Numbered from the stretch's first letter, positions 1 through 9,856 are shown. The stretch: 64,000 nucleotides of DNA from Methanosarcina sp. ERenArc_MAG2 (GCA_023955635.1 JAMXHR010000010.1:806001-870000), one strand, 5' to 3'. Notes: generated from the sequence alone by a model not told the origin. Program-made: numbers and translations.

Positions 1-1
1 C

Positions 2-955
2 TGGACTGCAATGCCAGCTTTTAATTCCCCAATCTGGTGGACAATGATTTCCACAATCATAATGGGAGTAGGAATAGGAGTACTTGCGCAGCCCCAGCTT
101 GCAGTCAGGTTTATGACTGTAAAAGATGACCGTTCTTTGAGAAGGGCAGTTGCTGTGGGAGGTCCCTTCCTCCTCATGATGGCAGGAGTAGCATATGTTG
201 TAGGAGCTCTTTCCAATGTGTATTTTTACAGGACAACAGGGATGATCTCCCTTCAGGTCGTTCCGGACGGAAATACTGACCTTATAATGCCTGCATTCCT
301 GAACCACGCAATGCCTGAGATGTTTGTGGCGCTCTTCATGCTCAGCCTGCTCTCGGCAGCAATGTCTACTGCAGCTGCCCAGTTCCATACCATGGGTACA
401 GCAATAGGGTACGACTTTTACCAGCAGGGTCTCATGAAAGGCCAGTCAACTGCAACTACAGTCCGCGTTACGCAATTTGGGATTGCTTTTACCATTCTGG
501 TTTCAGTCATTCTGGCTTACCTGCTTCCTGTAAGTATTATCGCCAGAGCTACTGCCATGTTCATGGGCCTGTGCACAGCTGCTTTCCTGCCCCTCTACAT
601 TGGAGCTCTGTTCTGGAAACGTACAACAAAAGCCGGAGCAACTGCAAGTCTTGTTGCAGGCTCGATAAGCAGTCTCTTCTGGCTGGTCTTTATCCATGCA
701 AAAGAAGCAGTGCCTCTCGGGATCTGCCAGGCAATCTTCGGAAAAGCAACTTTACTTGCCGGCACCTGGTCTCTTGTAGACCCAATTCTGGTCGCAACCC
801 CTCTTTCCTTCCTTGCCCTTATTGTGGTAAGCCTTATGACACCTCAATTCTCGCCAGAGTTCCTGAAGAAGACTTACAGGCGAAGATTTGAAGATGAAGA
901 GGAAGACGCCTCAGAAAGTGCATCACACAAAGCAACGGATTCTGCAGGCGTTTAA
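2..955 (+). CDS. sodium/solute symporter family protein, C-terminal part (5' end outside window)
   Basis: The frame is open to the left edge (residues WTA precede the first Met), so the gene begins upstream of the window. The visible ~317 residues hold about seven hydrophobic segments. The stretch GIGVLAQPQLAVRFMTVKDD is typical of the SSS family (TC 2.A.21), which imports organic solutes such as proline, pantothenate or acetate with Na+. A charged, acidic tail (EDEEEDASES) ends the protein in the cytoplasm. The substrate cannot be told from this part. A T-rich tract follows the stop. It is unrelated to the convergent larA genes. Confidence 0.85.
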   Translation, partial: WTAMPAFNSPIWWTMISTIIMGVGIGVLAQPQLAVRFMTVKDDRSLRRAVAVGGPFLLMMAGVAYVVGALSNVYFYRTTGMISLQVVPDGNTDLIMPAFLNHAMPEMFVALFMLSLLSAAMSTAAAQFHTMGTAIGYDFYQQGLMKGQSTATTVRVTQFGIAFTILVSVILAYLLPVSIIARATAMFMGLCTAAFLPLYIGALFWKRTTKAGATASLVAGSISSLFWLVFIHAKEAVPLGICQAIFGKATLLAGTWSLVDPILVATPLSFLALIVVSLMTPQFSPEFLKKTYRRRFEDEEEDASESASHKATDSAGV

Positions 956-1086
956 GCCTGCACCTTTATTTCCGCGCTTTATTTGTAATTTCTTTTTCCT
1001 TTATTTCCTGCTCTTTTTTCAAATAAAAAGTAGAATGTTTTAGAAGTTTTCAGTTTGAAACTTCAAAATAGGCACTGAAAAGGTTA

Positions 1087-2352
1087 TCAGTTATCTTTTC
1101 GGACAGGCAGTGTCTGCCCTCCATGAGGCATAAGGTGAATCTTTGCATCAGGATTTTTTGAAAGGACTGCAGATAATGCGTCCTCCAGGCTTGCCATTGG
1201 AGTAAAGAATGCAGTTCTTGTTTGTTCGTCCGGGAGCTTTGATACCAGGTAAAGCTTGAATTTTTTTGCAACTTTTGCAACGATCGCAGTCTTGTGTCCC
1301 CCGAACTCAAAACAATGTTTGAAACGCTCGATTGCCTCGTCAGGGCTCCGACATTCCCTATTCCAGCACTCATAGACCTGGTTTCCTATCCCTTCGGCAC
1401 ATTCGGCAACAAGGATGATAGAGCCTCCTTCCTTTACGGCCTGAGTCGCATTGTCAAGAGCCTTGTTTGCCTGGAAAAGGTTGATATCTTTCGGAAAGCC
1501 TCCGCAGGAAACTATTACCGCATCAGCAGGCTCTACAGGTACCTTGTACATAGAATCCACAACCTCTACGCCTTTCCTGTGGGCCTCTATAAAGTCTCCG
1601 GCAACGGCAGCGACTATCTCTTTTTTGCTGTCAAGCACCACATTCAGGATAAAATCAAGGCCGGAAATTTTTGCGGCTTCTTCCATGTCCTGCCTGACAG
1701 GGCCATCGACCCTTCCGGAAACAGCTTTTTCCTCTATCATCATTTTGTGGTTTGTGAGGACAGCCGCCTGAGAACTTACACCAGGAAGTACTGATTTTGC
1801 CCCTCCGCTGTATCCTGCGTAATAATGGAATTCGATGCTTCCCATCCCTATAATAATATCTGCATCCAGAACATCTTCAAATATTTCTATGGGGGTCCCG
1901 CGAGAGGTCACACCAATAAGTCTGCATCTGCCGGTATCGTGCTGAATGCATCGGATCTTTTTGTATATCCCCTCACTGACCAGTTTTTTGGATTCTTCTT
2001 CAGTCTGGTGGCGGTGGAGCCCAAGGGCAAAGACAATTCTTATATTCTCATCCTTTGCGCCTCCCAGACGAAGTTCTTCAAGCAGAGGTGGAAGGATCTT
2101 TGCAGTTGGGGTTGGCCTGGTAACATCGCTTACTATAATTGCAACTCTTGAATCCGGGCTTACAATCTCAGAAAGACGTCTGCTTTTTATGGGGTTTTCA
2201 AGCGCTTTTTTAATCAAAAAAACTGCATCTCCCATTTTTTCAGGTTCAGAGGGCAAAATAACACTGGAGATGTTTCTCTTAGGGATCTCCAGCTCAATTA
2301 CCGTGCTTCCAAAAGCTAGTGGAATCTTCTTTATGTTTGCAGTCATGTTCAT
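1087..2352 (-). CDS. larA: LarA-type nickel-pincer 2-hydroxyacid racemase family protein
   Basis: A 421-residue protein, the usual length for LarA (L. plantarum LarA is 424). LarA enzymes racemise or epimerise 2-hydroxyacids such as lactate with a nickel-pincer nucleotide cofactor. Visible motifs are SDVTRPTPT (75-83), GLHRHQT (111-117, with the catalytic His), FHYYAGYSGGAKSVLPG (His176, Lys186) and NHKMM (His202). His176, Lys186 and His202 keep a constant +2 offset from L. plantarum His174, Lys184 (cofactor anchor) and His200 (Ni ligand). Met1 and Met3 are both possible starts and no strong Shine-Dalgarno is seen. It lies downstream of a paralogue in the same orientation. No larB, larC or larE cofactor genes are in the window, so the pincer must be made elsewhere. 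The substrate is unknown. Confidence 0.88.
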   Translation of the reverse strand: MNMTANIKKIPLAFGSTVIELEIPKRNISSVILPSEPEKMGDAVFLIKKALENPIKSRRLSEIVSPDSRVAIIVSDVTRPTPTAKILPPLLEELRLGGAKDENIRIVFALGLHRHQTEEESKKLVSEGIYKKIRCIQHDTGRCRLIGVTSRGTPIEIFEDVLDADIIIGMGSIEFHYYAGYSGGAKSVLPGVSSQAAVLTNHKMMIEEKAVSGRVDGPVRQDMEEAAKISGLDFILNVVLDSKKEIVAAVAGDFIEAHRKGVEVVDSMYKVPVEPADAVIVSCGGFPKDINLFQANKALDNATQAVKEGGSIILVAECAEGIGNQVYECWNRECRSPDEAIERFKHCFEFGGHKTAIVAKVAKKFKLYLVSKLPDEQTRTAFFTPMASLEDALSAVLSKNPDAKIHLMPHGGQTLPVRKDN

Positions 2353-2546
2353 GCCGAGGCTTTCATCTTGATGCTGTAAAATTAGGGATAACCAATTATA
2401 AAATATGCTTTAGAGGCAGTTCAAACCTGCGGTTTAAACCTGCTACAACAGTAGACAGGTTTACTGACTTTAACTTTTGCTGATTTCGCTTTTCTTACAG
2501 AATTTCTGTTCCACTTTCTGCTTTTTATCTACAGTTATTTCTTTTC

Positions 2547-3808
2547 TTATCTCTTTACAGGCAGGGTACACCCTCCATTAGGCATTATATGAACTTTAGC
2601 CTCGGGATTTTCGGAAAGAATCTTCTTAAGTGCTTCTTCGATGCTTTTTACGGGCGTAAAGAAGGCTTTTTTGCTTTCCTCTTCCGGAAGCTTTGAGACG
2701 AGGTAAAGTTTGAATTCTTTCGCAGCCCTCCCGACAATAGCAGCTTTATGCCCGCCGAACTCAAAACAATGCTTGAAACGCTCGACTGCCTCGTCAGGGG
2801 TCTTGCATTCCCTATTCCAGCACTCGTAAACTTTGTTTCCGATTCCCTCGGCACATTCGGCTACAAGGATGATTGAACCCCTTCTTTTACTGCCGGGATA
2901 GCATGTTCAAGGGATTTTGTTGCCTGGTAAAGGTTAATATCCTTCGGAAACCCCCCACAGGAAACAACCACAGCATCCGCAGGCTTTATGGGCACTTTAT
3001 ACATGGAATCCACATATTCCACGCCTTTCCTGTGGGCTTCGATAAAATCGCCTGCAACGGCAGCAACTATCTCTTTTTTGCTGTTGATTACGACATTAAG
3101 GATAAAGTCAAGGCCCGCAATCCTTGCAGCTTCCTCAATGTTTTGTCTTGCCGGACTGCCGGCTTTTCCTGAAAGGGGACTTCCTTCGAAAAGTTTGCTA
3201 TAAAAGCTATGGAATGAAAGTATGGATTTTTCGGAACTGACCCCTGGAAGGATAGATTTTCCTCCCCCTCCATAACCCGCATAATAGTGAAATTCCAGTG
3301 TCCCTGTGCTTATGATCAGGTCGGAGTCAAGCACTTCTTCAAAAACTTCAACAGGAGTTCCGAAACTTGTCTCCCCTACAAGTCTGCATCTTTTTCTGTC
3401 GTGCTGGATGCACCTTATATTTTCAAAGATTTCTTCCCCTACAAGCTGTCGGCACTCTTCTTCAGTCTGTAAGCGATGGAGCCCAAGAGCAAATACAATA
3501 GTGATATTCTCATTTTTTGCTCCTCCAAGATAAAGCTCTTCAAGTAGAGGAGAGAGAATTTTCGCAGTCGGAGTTGGTCTCGTAACATCGCTTACGATGA
3601 TTGCAACCCTTGAATCCGGGTTTACGATCTCGGAAAGCCTTCTGCTCTTCGTGGGATTTTCAAGTGCTTTTTTGATAAGGAAAGTTCCTTCTTCCTTTAT
3701 TTTAGATTCCGAAGGCAGGATGATACTTGAAACATTTTTTTCAGGTATGCTCAGCTCAGAAATCCCGCTTCCAAAAGCGAGTGGAATCGTTTTTACATTG
3801 GTAGTCAT
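2547..3808 (-). CDS. second LarA-type protein, frameshifted near residue 305
   Basis: A tandem paralogue of the downstream larA, clearly similar over its full length. It keeps SDVTRPTPT, GLHR, HYYAGYGGGGKSILPG with the anchoring Lys, and a His in the SFHSF region. The frame from 3808 stops at 2861 after AVKEGVQSSL. The next frame continues the homology (GSIILVAECAEGIGN onward, to IMPNGGCTLPVKR) and stops at 2547. Restoring one G in the minus-strand run at 2878-2881 gives a 420-residue protein, nearly the length of its neighbour. The 5' flank also resembles that of the other copy, so promoter and gene were duplicated together. It could be a recent pseudogene or a base-calling error. Confidence 0.82.
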
Positions 3809-4014
3809 GCTTATTCCGATGTTTTCGTATTTATGCTATAAAATCGTATAGGTAAACAATATAAATTAAGCTCTAAAAAGAATTCAAAGCTGCAGTTAAT
3901 ACTAACTTTCATATTAGACTTAATTTCCACATAAAACAGAGTCTGCCTTCTTCTCTCGTAAAAACTCACATACAAAACTGTTAAATTAGTCAACGAGATA
4001 GGATAAAAGGAAGA

Positions 4015-4455
4015 TCAATTGTTTGAATAATTCTCTATTTTCCTTATTATCTCTTGTGCAGATTCGATAATTAAGATACAATCACTGGGGAAATCGTAAC
4101 CAAGATGTAGAGGAAAATTTCCCAATCTTGTCAAGTCTGAATTTAATCTTTTTAAATCATCAATTGTTTCTTCTGGAACATCTTCTATAGTTTGACTTAA
4201 GATACTTGTTAATTGATTTGAAAAAATTAAACAATCATTTTGTATCTGCTTATATTTTGGACTTTCGGATATAGCATTCTCTAATGAAAATTCTATTTCT
4301 TTAAGTTTTTCTATGATTTTCCTTTGGTTCTCTTTCTGAGAAATTTTTTCTTTTTCTTTTTTATCACGTAATTTCTGATACTCAATACTTACTATATTTA
4401 CGCAAATTCCCCCAATTATTCCTCCTAAAAAACCATAGATAAGATTATCTTCCAT
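4015..4455 (-). CDS. small membrane-anchored coiled-coil protein of unknown function
   Basis: I do not recognise this 146-residue protein. An N-terminal hydrophobic, glycine-rich segment (residues ~5-24, IYGFLGGIIGGICVNIV) is followed by a highly charged helical region (KLRDKKEKEKISQKENQRK, ~28-60) and a further helical C-terminal part. This predicts a single-span protein with a cytoplasmic coiled coil. It starts 4 bases after the stop of the 92-residue zinc-ribbon-like gene, so the two are very probably co-transcribed. The region is much richer in A+T than the neighbouring larA genes, which fits recent acquisition. Confidence 0.6.
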   Translation of the reverse strand: MEDNLIYGFLGGIIGGICVNIVSIEYQKLRDKKEKEKISQKENQRKIIEKLKEIEFSLENAISESPKYKQIQNDCLIFSNQLTSILSQTIEDVPEETIDDLKRLNSDLTRLGNFPLHLGYDFPSDCILIIESAQEIIRKIENYSNN

Positions 4456-4459
4456 AAAT

Positions 4460-4738
4460 TTACCTTTTAAACATTTTTTTCATTTCATTCTCAATTTTCC
4501 TCACTTCCCTATCTATGTCAATATTCACATGGACAAGAAGTTTCTCATTACAATCATGGCAATATGCGTATCCATCAACGTAAGTATCTGTAGATTCGTT
4601 TACATATACGGTTAAGTTTTTTCCTTTGCATAAAGAGCATCCATTTTCATAAGCAACTTTTTCCAACTTCTCTGAGAAAAAATTGCCTAGAGTTTTTTGA
4701 TTTATTTCAATTTTAAAATTAGGGTTTGGTTTAAACAT
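4460..4738 (-). CDS. small zinc-ribbon-like protein
   Basis: A 92-residue protein not recognised by family. Two cysteine pairs, CSLCKGK (~35-38) and CHDC (~60-63), are spaced like the knuckles of a zinc ribbon. The C-terminus is basic and helical (VRKIENEMKKMFKR). It is the first gene of a two-gene unit with the membrane-anchored protein that starts 4 bases after its stop. The cysteine pattern suggests zinc binding; nothing further about its role can be read. Confidence 0.6.
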   Translation of the reverse strand: MFKPNPNFKIEINQKTLGNFFSEKLEKVAYENGCSLCKGKNLTVYVNESTDTYVDGYAYCHDCNEKLLVHVNIDIDREVRKIENEMKKMFKR

Positions 4739-4869
4739 ACAAACATAATTATTTTTTATCTATATAAAAACTTTACTTTAAAAATAGGAATTTCACAAAT
4801 TTTATGTGGTTAGAGAGATCAATTTGTTACATTGTCTTAATAAAAGCAAGTACCTAAATAGGTGGAAAT

Positions 4870-5637
4870 ATGACCGATCTGTATGATAGAAGATACTATG
4901 CAGAAAGAACAGGAGCTATAGATCCAAGTAATGACCTTGAAACGCTTAGGTATTTTTTCTTCGATATATATGATAAATACAAAGGATACTTATATTTTTA
5001 TTATTCATACAACGCTGATATTTATATTGCTGGTAAGACTAAAATGGACATTTGGCCAATAGAAGATAACATTCGATATTATGATGAGGTCAAGTTGTTT
5101 ACTGTTATGGAATTGATTTATGATCATATCGAGGATATAGGAATAGAAGAGACAATAATTACGAAGAAAGCGTATCGCTCTCACATAAATACCATCCTCA
5201 AAAACTATAATGGAGAATATGAACTATCGAAAGATGGAGAAATCCTAAAGATTTCACCTCTAGGCTTCGAGACGTTGATTGAAGAAATTGTTGAAACGAA
5301 TGATCCTGAGAACATTGATTCGAGGGTCAAATATGCAATTTCAAAGTTTTCTCGCTACAATTCTTCAATTGAGGATAAAAAAGATGCCGTAAGAACACTT
5401 GGTGATGTGTTAGAATATCTTGGAAAATTTGGCATAAAATTAGATAACAAAGACGATAGTGATCTTTTCAAAATAATAAACGGATTTGATATCCGTCATC
5501 ATAATCGAGAACAGCAAAGCTGTTATGATAAAGATGTTTGGTATGACTGGATGTTTTACACTTTCTTTGCTTCTATTCGTATTCTGTTGAAATTAAATGA
5601 TGAAAAATTTGATTTGAAAATACAGCATACAGGGTAA
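4870..5637 (+). CDS. hypothetical protein with C-terminal conserved RHHN motif
   Basis: A 255-residue soluble protein, preceded by AGGTGGAAAT, a good ribosome-binding site. The N-terminal half is rich in Tyr, Asp and Ile. The C-terminal part has the pattern SDLFKIINGFDIRHHNREQ...YDKDVWYDWMFYTFFASIRILL. I have the impression that such tails occur on uncharacterised proteins from accessory islands, and the helical RHHN region is loosely HEPN-like. The classical HEPN spacing of R-x4-6-H is not met, so I do not assign the fold. It is transcribed divergently from the zinc-ribbon operon in the same AT-rich islet. Confidence 0.6.
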   Translation: MTDLYDRRYYAERTGAIDPSNDLETLRYFFFDIYDKYKGYLYFYYSYNADIYIAGKTKMDIWPIEDNIRYYDEVKLFTVMELIYDHIEDIGIEETIITKKAYRSHINTILKNYNGEYELSKDGEILKISPLGFETLIEEIVETNDPENIDSRVKYAISKFSRYNSSIEDKKDAVRTLGDVLEYLGKFGIKLDNKDDSDLFKIINGFDIRHHNREQQSCYDKDVWYDWMFYTFFASIRILLKLNDEKFDLKIQHTG

Positions 5638-5707
5638 AGAAAAATAGCTGAAATACTGTTCACTTTAAGAAGAGAGTTTGTAGAGTTATCTTGAATTATC
5701 AGTTACA

Positions 5708-6247
5708 TCATTTAACATAAGTTTCAAGCAGAGTTATCAAATTCGAAGCCTCTTTGTTGGCAATCAGCAAATGCTTAACGAAATCACCTTGAATAGTCCA
5801 AGCAGTATTAAGATCTGAACCTTTTGTGGCGTTGATTCCATATAGGCAACTTATATAGGATTTATATTCTTCGTCTGCCTGGAGTAAGTTTGTGTAAAAT
5901 GTTAAAATGCTTGTTACTATCTGCGTCTCAAAAATATAAATTTCCTTTCGAAAATGAAAATATAAGCCATTTTCATCGTATAGTGAATTAATTTTATTTA
6001 AATCAACTTTTGTATCATGAATTACTGAATCTAATAAAGTAGGCGCACCTACTGTCACATAATTACTTTCGTAATATTCTGTAATTGGGCTGATAATGTT
6101 TTTAATCTCTCTTATTTCAGTATAAAAACCAATAGCAATATTTTGTTTTTGCATTTTTAATTGCTTTTTCCACTGTATATCAGACAAAAAATAAGTTAAA
6201 CATGAACCCAAAATTACACCTGCAAGTGTACCTATAGTTGCATCCAT
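5708..6247 (-). CDS. membrane-anchored hypothetical protein
   Basis: A 179-residue protein with one N-terminal membrane segment (residues ~5-22, IGTLAGVILGSCLTYFLSD) followed by a basic stretch (WKKQLKMQKQN) and an all-helical cytoplasmic domain. The layout (short membrane anchor plus helical domain) matches the 146-residue protein at 4015-4455, although the sequences are not obviously related. It converges on the 255-residue gene. No family is recognised. Confidence 0.55.
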   Translation of the reverse strand: MDATIGTLAGVILGSCLTYFLSDIQWKKQLKMQKQNIAIGFYTEIREIKNIISPITEYYESNYVTVGAPTLLDSVIHDTKVDLNKINSLYDENGLYFHFRKEIYIFETQIVTSILTFYTNLLQADEEYKSYISCLYGINATKGSDLNTAWTIQGDFVKHLLIANKEASNLITLLETYVK

Positions 6248-6298
6248 ATTTCAACATCCACTGACTAAATCAAATTTTGACAATTTTAGATATTATTG

Positions 6299-6427
6299 GA
6301 GCTGATCCTAAAAATCAACATTGCTTCTCTAAATCTCGAATTTGGAATAATTAATCTGGTTTCTGATCATGAAAGCAATTGTGAAAACTCCTGATGATTA
6401 AAATAAAGTGGGTTTTGGGATCAGCTC
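6299..6427. mobile_element. 129-bp MITE-like element, copy A
   Basis: The element opens with GAGCTGATCC and closes with its exact reverse complement GGATCAGCTC. The inverted ends extend to about 15 bases with one mismatch (CCTAAAA against CCCAAAA). A second element of the same length lies at 16948-17076 and shares the left end and internal blocks such as GGTTTCTGATC. It has no coding capacity. No clear target duplication is visible. Confidence 0.6.
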
Positions 6428-6510
6428 TTAAAATAAGATTGCTCGATCGATGAGATCGATTCATCAATAAAACCGATCAACGTAACCGTTATCATTGCGT
6501 CAAGATAATT

Positions 6511-6720
6511 TCATGCATTATAGGCATCATAGATCTGCGCGACCCAGACAACCATTCCCATTAAAATTCCAATTCCTATAACACTCATGAATCCACAGAT
6601 TATCAGGGCTATCCAGATGCCCAGTGCCTTGGACAGATCTCCCTTTACAAGCTGGCCCATACCAGGAATGAAAAATGAAAATAGTGCAGGAACTCCGTGT
6701 GTTTTATTACAATGGCTCAT
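6511..6720 (-). CDS. TM2-like small membrane protein
   Basis: A 69-residue protein with two hydrophobic segments. The opening FSFFIPGMGQLVKGDLSKALGIW is the conserved start of TM2/DUF5683-type proteins (a proline-glycine turn followed by GQ-Y/L-x-G). A second span (IGIGILMGMVVWVAQIYDAY) ends with the typical Asp-Ala-Tyr motif. Function in this family is poorly known. It stands alone, preceded by a GGGAAATTT ribosome-binding region. Confidence 0.75.
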   Translation of the reverse strand: MSHCNKTHGVPALFSFFIPGMGQLVKGDLSKALGIWIALIICGFMSVIGIGILMGMVVWVAQIYDAYNA

Positions 6721-7313
6721 AAATTTCCCTTTTTATATTAGTAATGGATAATCGAAATAAATAATTTGACCCGCGGTATTATAACTTTTCAACAGGGTAA
6801 AAACAACATATTCAAAAATAGTATTGGTACATAAGCCTGCCTGTCAATTCTGCCTTCACCTCTACTTTACTGAATTCTTCGGAAGTGCAATGAATCGGAT
6901 TTTTTGAAACGTATTCGATACGTACAGATATCGACTACTGCCATCGTTCGTTAGTCTGCGAACAATTTTAAAGTAAATTGGAGCAGAGATCACACGTTAT
7001 ACTATAGCCTTAAAATAAGTCCGGACTTTTTATTGTTACTTTGAATCTACCCGGAAAGTTATAGACTTTTTGCAATCCGGTTCACAGGATTTCTCTTTTA
7101 ATCCAGAAATTTCTTTTTAATATTTCTAAATATATGCCAAAATTAATATATATTATAATATTAAACTACAGGATATATTTCAGTTTAAATTAAAAATTAT
7201 AGAATGTTCAAGTTAACTGTTCATACGAACTTTTTCTGAAATATATTGGTTTTTCAACCTTACGTAAAAACTAATTGGTTTTTTTTAATTTACAGGTTGC
7301 CTGGAGTCTGGTT
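6721..7313. other. intergenic region, no gene seen
   Basis: About 590 AT-rich bases between the divergent TM2-like and Ig-like genes. The right part (7120-7270) is dense in TATA-like tracts and probably holds the promoter of the Ig-like protein gene. No convincing ORF, RNA or repeat was found. Confidence 0.4.
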
Positions 7314-8657
7314 ATGGATAAAAAAGACAACAAAAAATCAATATTGGGTCAACTTAAATCTCTATGGAACTCATTTCCAGAAGTTCTAAAATTGGTTGGC
7401 ACCATACTAAGTATAGCTATCGCTCTTAAAGTCCTGTTTCCTGCAGCAATTGTGGAAATCAATACTTTTAGTGCAGGTCCAGGACTTATCGAGCCAGGAG
7501 AACCTTCAGTTTTAAGCTGGGGAGTCTCTGGCGCTAATAATGTTACCATAGAGCCTGGCATCGGAGCAGTAAATTCTAACGGGTCATTTTCTGTTAATCC
7601 CCCTGAAACTACAACTTACAAACTTATAGCGACAGGTAACAAAAAGGAAAAAGTAGCATTCTGCACGGTTACGGTCAAAGGAGATTCTTTGCTTATCAAT
7701 TCATTTGATGCAAGTCCGGATGCCATTAAACCAGGAGAGAGTGCGATCCTGAACTGGCACGTTTCCGGGGTTTCAAACGTTACTATCGAGCCAGATATTG
7801 GAGTTGCAGAACCTACAGGAACATTTGATGTATCCCCTGCCAGAACTATCACATATAAACTCACAGCTTCCAACGGCGATAAAGAGGACGCAGCTTACTG
7901 TACTATTGCAGTTGAGGAGAACCCTACATCTCCTGAAAACATTCTTCCATCGAACCTTTCATCTGCTGAAGAAAGCCTGACATCTCAAGAGACCCCGGTG
8001 TCCCAGGAAGATCCGGCATCTCAAGAAAATCTGCCTTCTATCGGTTCATTTAATGCAAATCCGGATGCTATTGTGAAAGGAGAGAGTTCCAATTTAACCT
8101 GGAATGTTTCCTCGGCTTCAAAAGTCTCCATAGAACCCGGAATAGGGAACGTAGGTTTAACTGGCAGCCAGCGTATATTCCCCGATGAAACTGCTACTTA
8201 CACCCTGACAGCTACAAATGAATTAGGAAGCTTGAATGCTACCAAAGTCGTATTCGTACAGGAGTCTTCTGTACCTGCCTCTTCAGAACCGGTTTCTACA
8301 TCTTCTCCTGCACCGATTTCAACGCCAGAGCAACTTTCACCAGCAGACGGAACTGTGTTCGACAGCTCCACGTCCGGGATTACACTGGAATGGAAAGCTG
8401 TTACGGGAGCGGCAAACTATACAGTAGAAGTCGATGAATATGACTCAGGCTCCGGTTCGTGGCTTTCGGAGTCAACCGGATCACGGATAAAGTCCGGTAT
8501 AACCAAAACAGGTTATTCTTTTGAGCTTCCGGTTAAGGCACCCGGCCGCTGGCGCGTATGGGCTGTAAGTCCCGGTGGTCAGGAAAGTGATAAAAGCGAT
8601 TGGTGGAATTTCAACTATACAATTAAATCCCAGGATGAAGTACAGCTAAATACGTAA
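7314..8657 (+). CDS. membrane-anchored protein with three Ig-like repeats and a C-terminal Fn3-like domain
   Basis: I start it at ATG 7314, which has GGAG about 8 bases upstream, instead of the longer open frame from 7275. The N-terminus is short and charged, with one membrane segment (LVGTILSIAIALKVLFPAAIV). Three ~60-residue repeats follow, each with the pattern F-x-A-x-P-x-x-I-x-x-G-E-S-x-x-L-x-W-x-V-S and ending TYKL-x-A or TYTLTA. A Ser/Pro/Glu-rich spacer separates repeats 2 and 3. The last ~100 residues (LSPADGTVF...LEWKAVTGAANYTVEVDEY) look like a fibronectin-III domain. It is probably displayed on the cell surface and binds protein or glycan; the ligand is unknown. Confidence 0.75.
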   Translation: MDKKDNKKSILGQLKSLWNSFPEVLKLVGTILSIAIALKVLFPAAIVEINTFSAGPGLIEPGEPSVLSWGVSGANNVTIEPGIGAVNSNGSFSVNPPETTTYKLIATGNKKEKVAFCTVTVKGDSLLINSFDASPDAIKPGESAILNWHVSGVSNVTIEPDIGVAEPTGTFDVSPARTITYKLTASNGDKEDAAYCTIAVEENPTSPENILPSNLSSAEESLTSQETPVSQEDPASQENLPSIGSFNANPDAIVKGESSNLTWNVSSASKVSIEPGIGNVGLTGSQRIFPDETATYTLTATNELGSLNATKVVFVQESSVPASSEPVSTSSPAPISTPEQLSPADGTVFDSSTSGITLEWKAVTGAANYTVEVDEYDSGSGSWLSESTGSRIKSGITKTGYSFELPVKAPGRWRVWAVSPGGQESDKSDWWNFNYTIKSQDEVQLNT

Positions 8658-8726
8658 TATTATATAGATACATTATTTTCTATCCAGAAATAATTCCCAT
8701 AAAGCAAGAAAAACCTGCATAAGGCC

Positions 8727-9856
8727 ATGATTTCCAGAAAACAAACCGTAAACCTTCCAGAATGGGACCCGCCTGCTCCGTCAACAGTCTATATCAAAAT
8801 TAAAAACATCCCATACGAAACCTTCAAAACAAGGCTGAACCAGGGGCTGGTGACCACCGAGCTTGCCCAGATACGGCACCGGTTGGAAAGGCACATCTAC
8901 TGCTGCGGGATCTGTTCTAAGTATGTGAACGGATACTGCGTCATTACGAACAGGAAGGCTGAACCAGAATGGATTTGCAAGTCTTTTGTGCCAAAAAAGG
9001 AATTTATATACGTTGATGCCGGGTCTGGCACGGAAACGGCTGCAGACTTCAGGCATCTTTCTGAAACCGGGCTTCGGAAGGACAGTATCGAATGTGAGAC
9101 CCTGGAGAAAGGAAGCAAGAAAAATGCGGAAAACCTCTATGAGGAGGGAGTAATTCTTTACAGGCAGGGCAGACTCAGGCTTGCACTTGAGAAGCTTGAC
9201 AGTGTGCTTTCCGAAAACCCACAGCATTTTGCAGCTATGTTTCATAGAGGAAATGCCCTGCTAAAACTCAAATGCTATGAAGACGCTCTTGAAACTTTTG
9301 AAAAAGCCTCTCAAATCAATCCCGATCATGCAGGGCTCTGGACCAATACGGGATTTACGTTCCTGAAGCTCGAACGTTTCACGCCAGCGCTTGAGGCTTT
9401 CGAGAGGTCAATCTCCCTGAACCCCGTGCAGAAAAACGCCTGGGAAGGGAAGGACGCTGTGCTTTGCCGGATGCGCCAGTGCGAAGAAGATTTGAAGGAA
9501 TCCGAAAAAGCCCTGGAAATAAATCCTGAGGATGCAGACGCCTGGTTCAAAAAAGGGAAACTGTATTTCAAGCTCGGAGAGCTTGAGAAGTCCAGCGAGG
9601 CTTTTGAAAAAGCCCTTGAGACAAAGCCTGAGAACGCAGATTCCTGGTATCTCAGGGGAAAAGTACTTTTTGAAACCGGTCTGGAAAAAAAGCCCTGCAA
9701 GCTTTTGAAAAGGCAATCCGGCAGAAGCCAGATTTTCCCGATGCCTGGTATGAAAAGGGCAGAGTTTTCCTGAGGCTTGACAACCCGAAGGCAGCAGAAA
9801 ATGCTTTTAAAATAGCGGCTGACCTGTGGAAAAATATGGGGCTCAAAAAAAGCTGA
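8727..9856 (+). CDS. TPR-repeat protein with N-terminal Cys-rich domain, frameshifted near C-terminus
   Basis: The N-terminal ~100 residues carry a Cys cluster (CCGICSKYVNGYC...C) that may bind metal. From about residue 130, at least five 34-residue TPR units follow (for example YEDALETFEKASQINPDHAGLWTN in pieces), giving a protein-protein interaction scaffold. The frame breaks at the A7 run at 9684-9690. With one A restored, the last TPR continues as ALQAFEKAIRQKPDFPDAWYEKG and ends at the TGA at 9854-9856 (~376 residues). Without it, the protein ends in a non-TPR tail at 9773. Partners are unknown. Confidence 0.75.

Noticed and set aside
1050..1373. 107-residue reverse-strand frame overlapping larA
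   Set aside because: It is an out-of-frame shadow; the same shadow appears over the larA paralogue at 2648-2854.
5450..5637. HEPN RNase domain in the 255-residue protein
   Set aside because: The RHHN motif does not have the R-x4-6-H spacing of HEPN nucleases.
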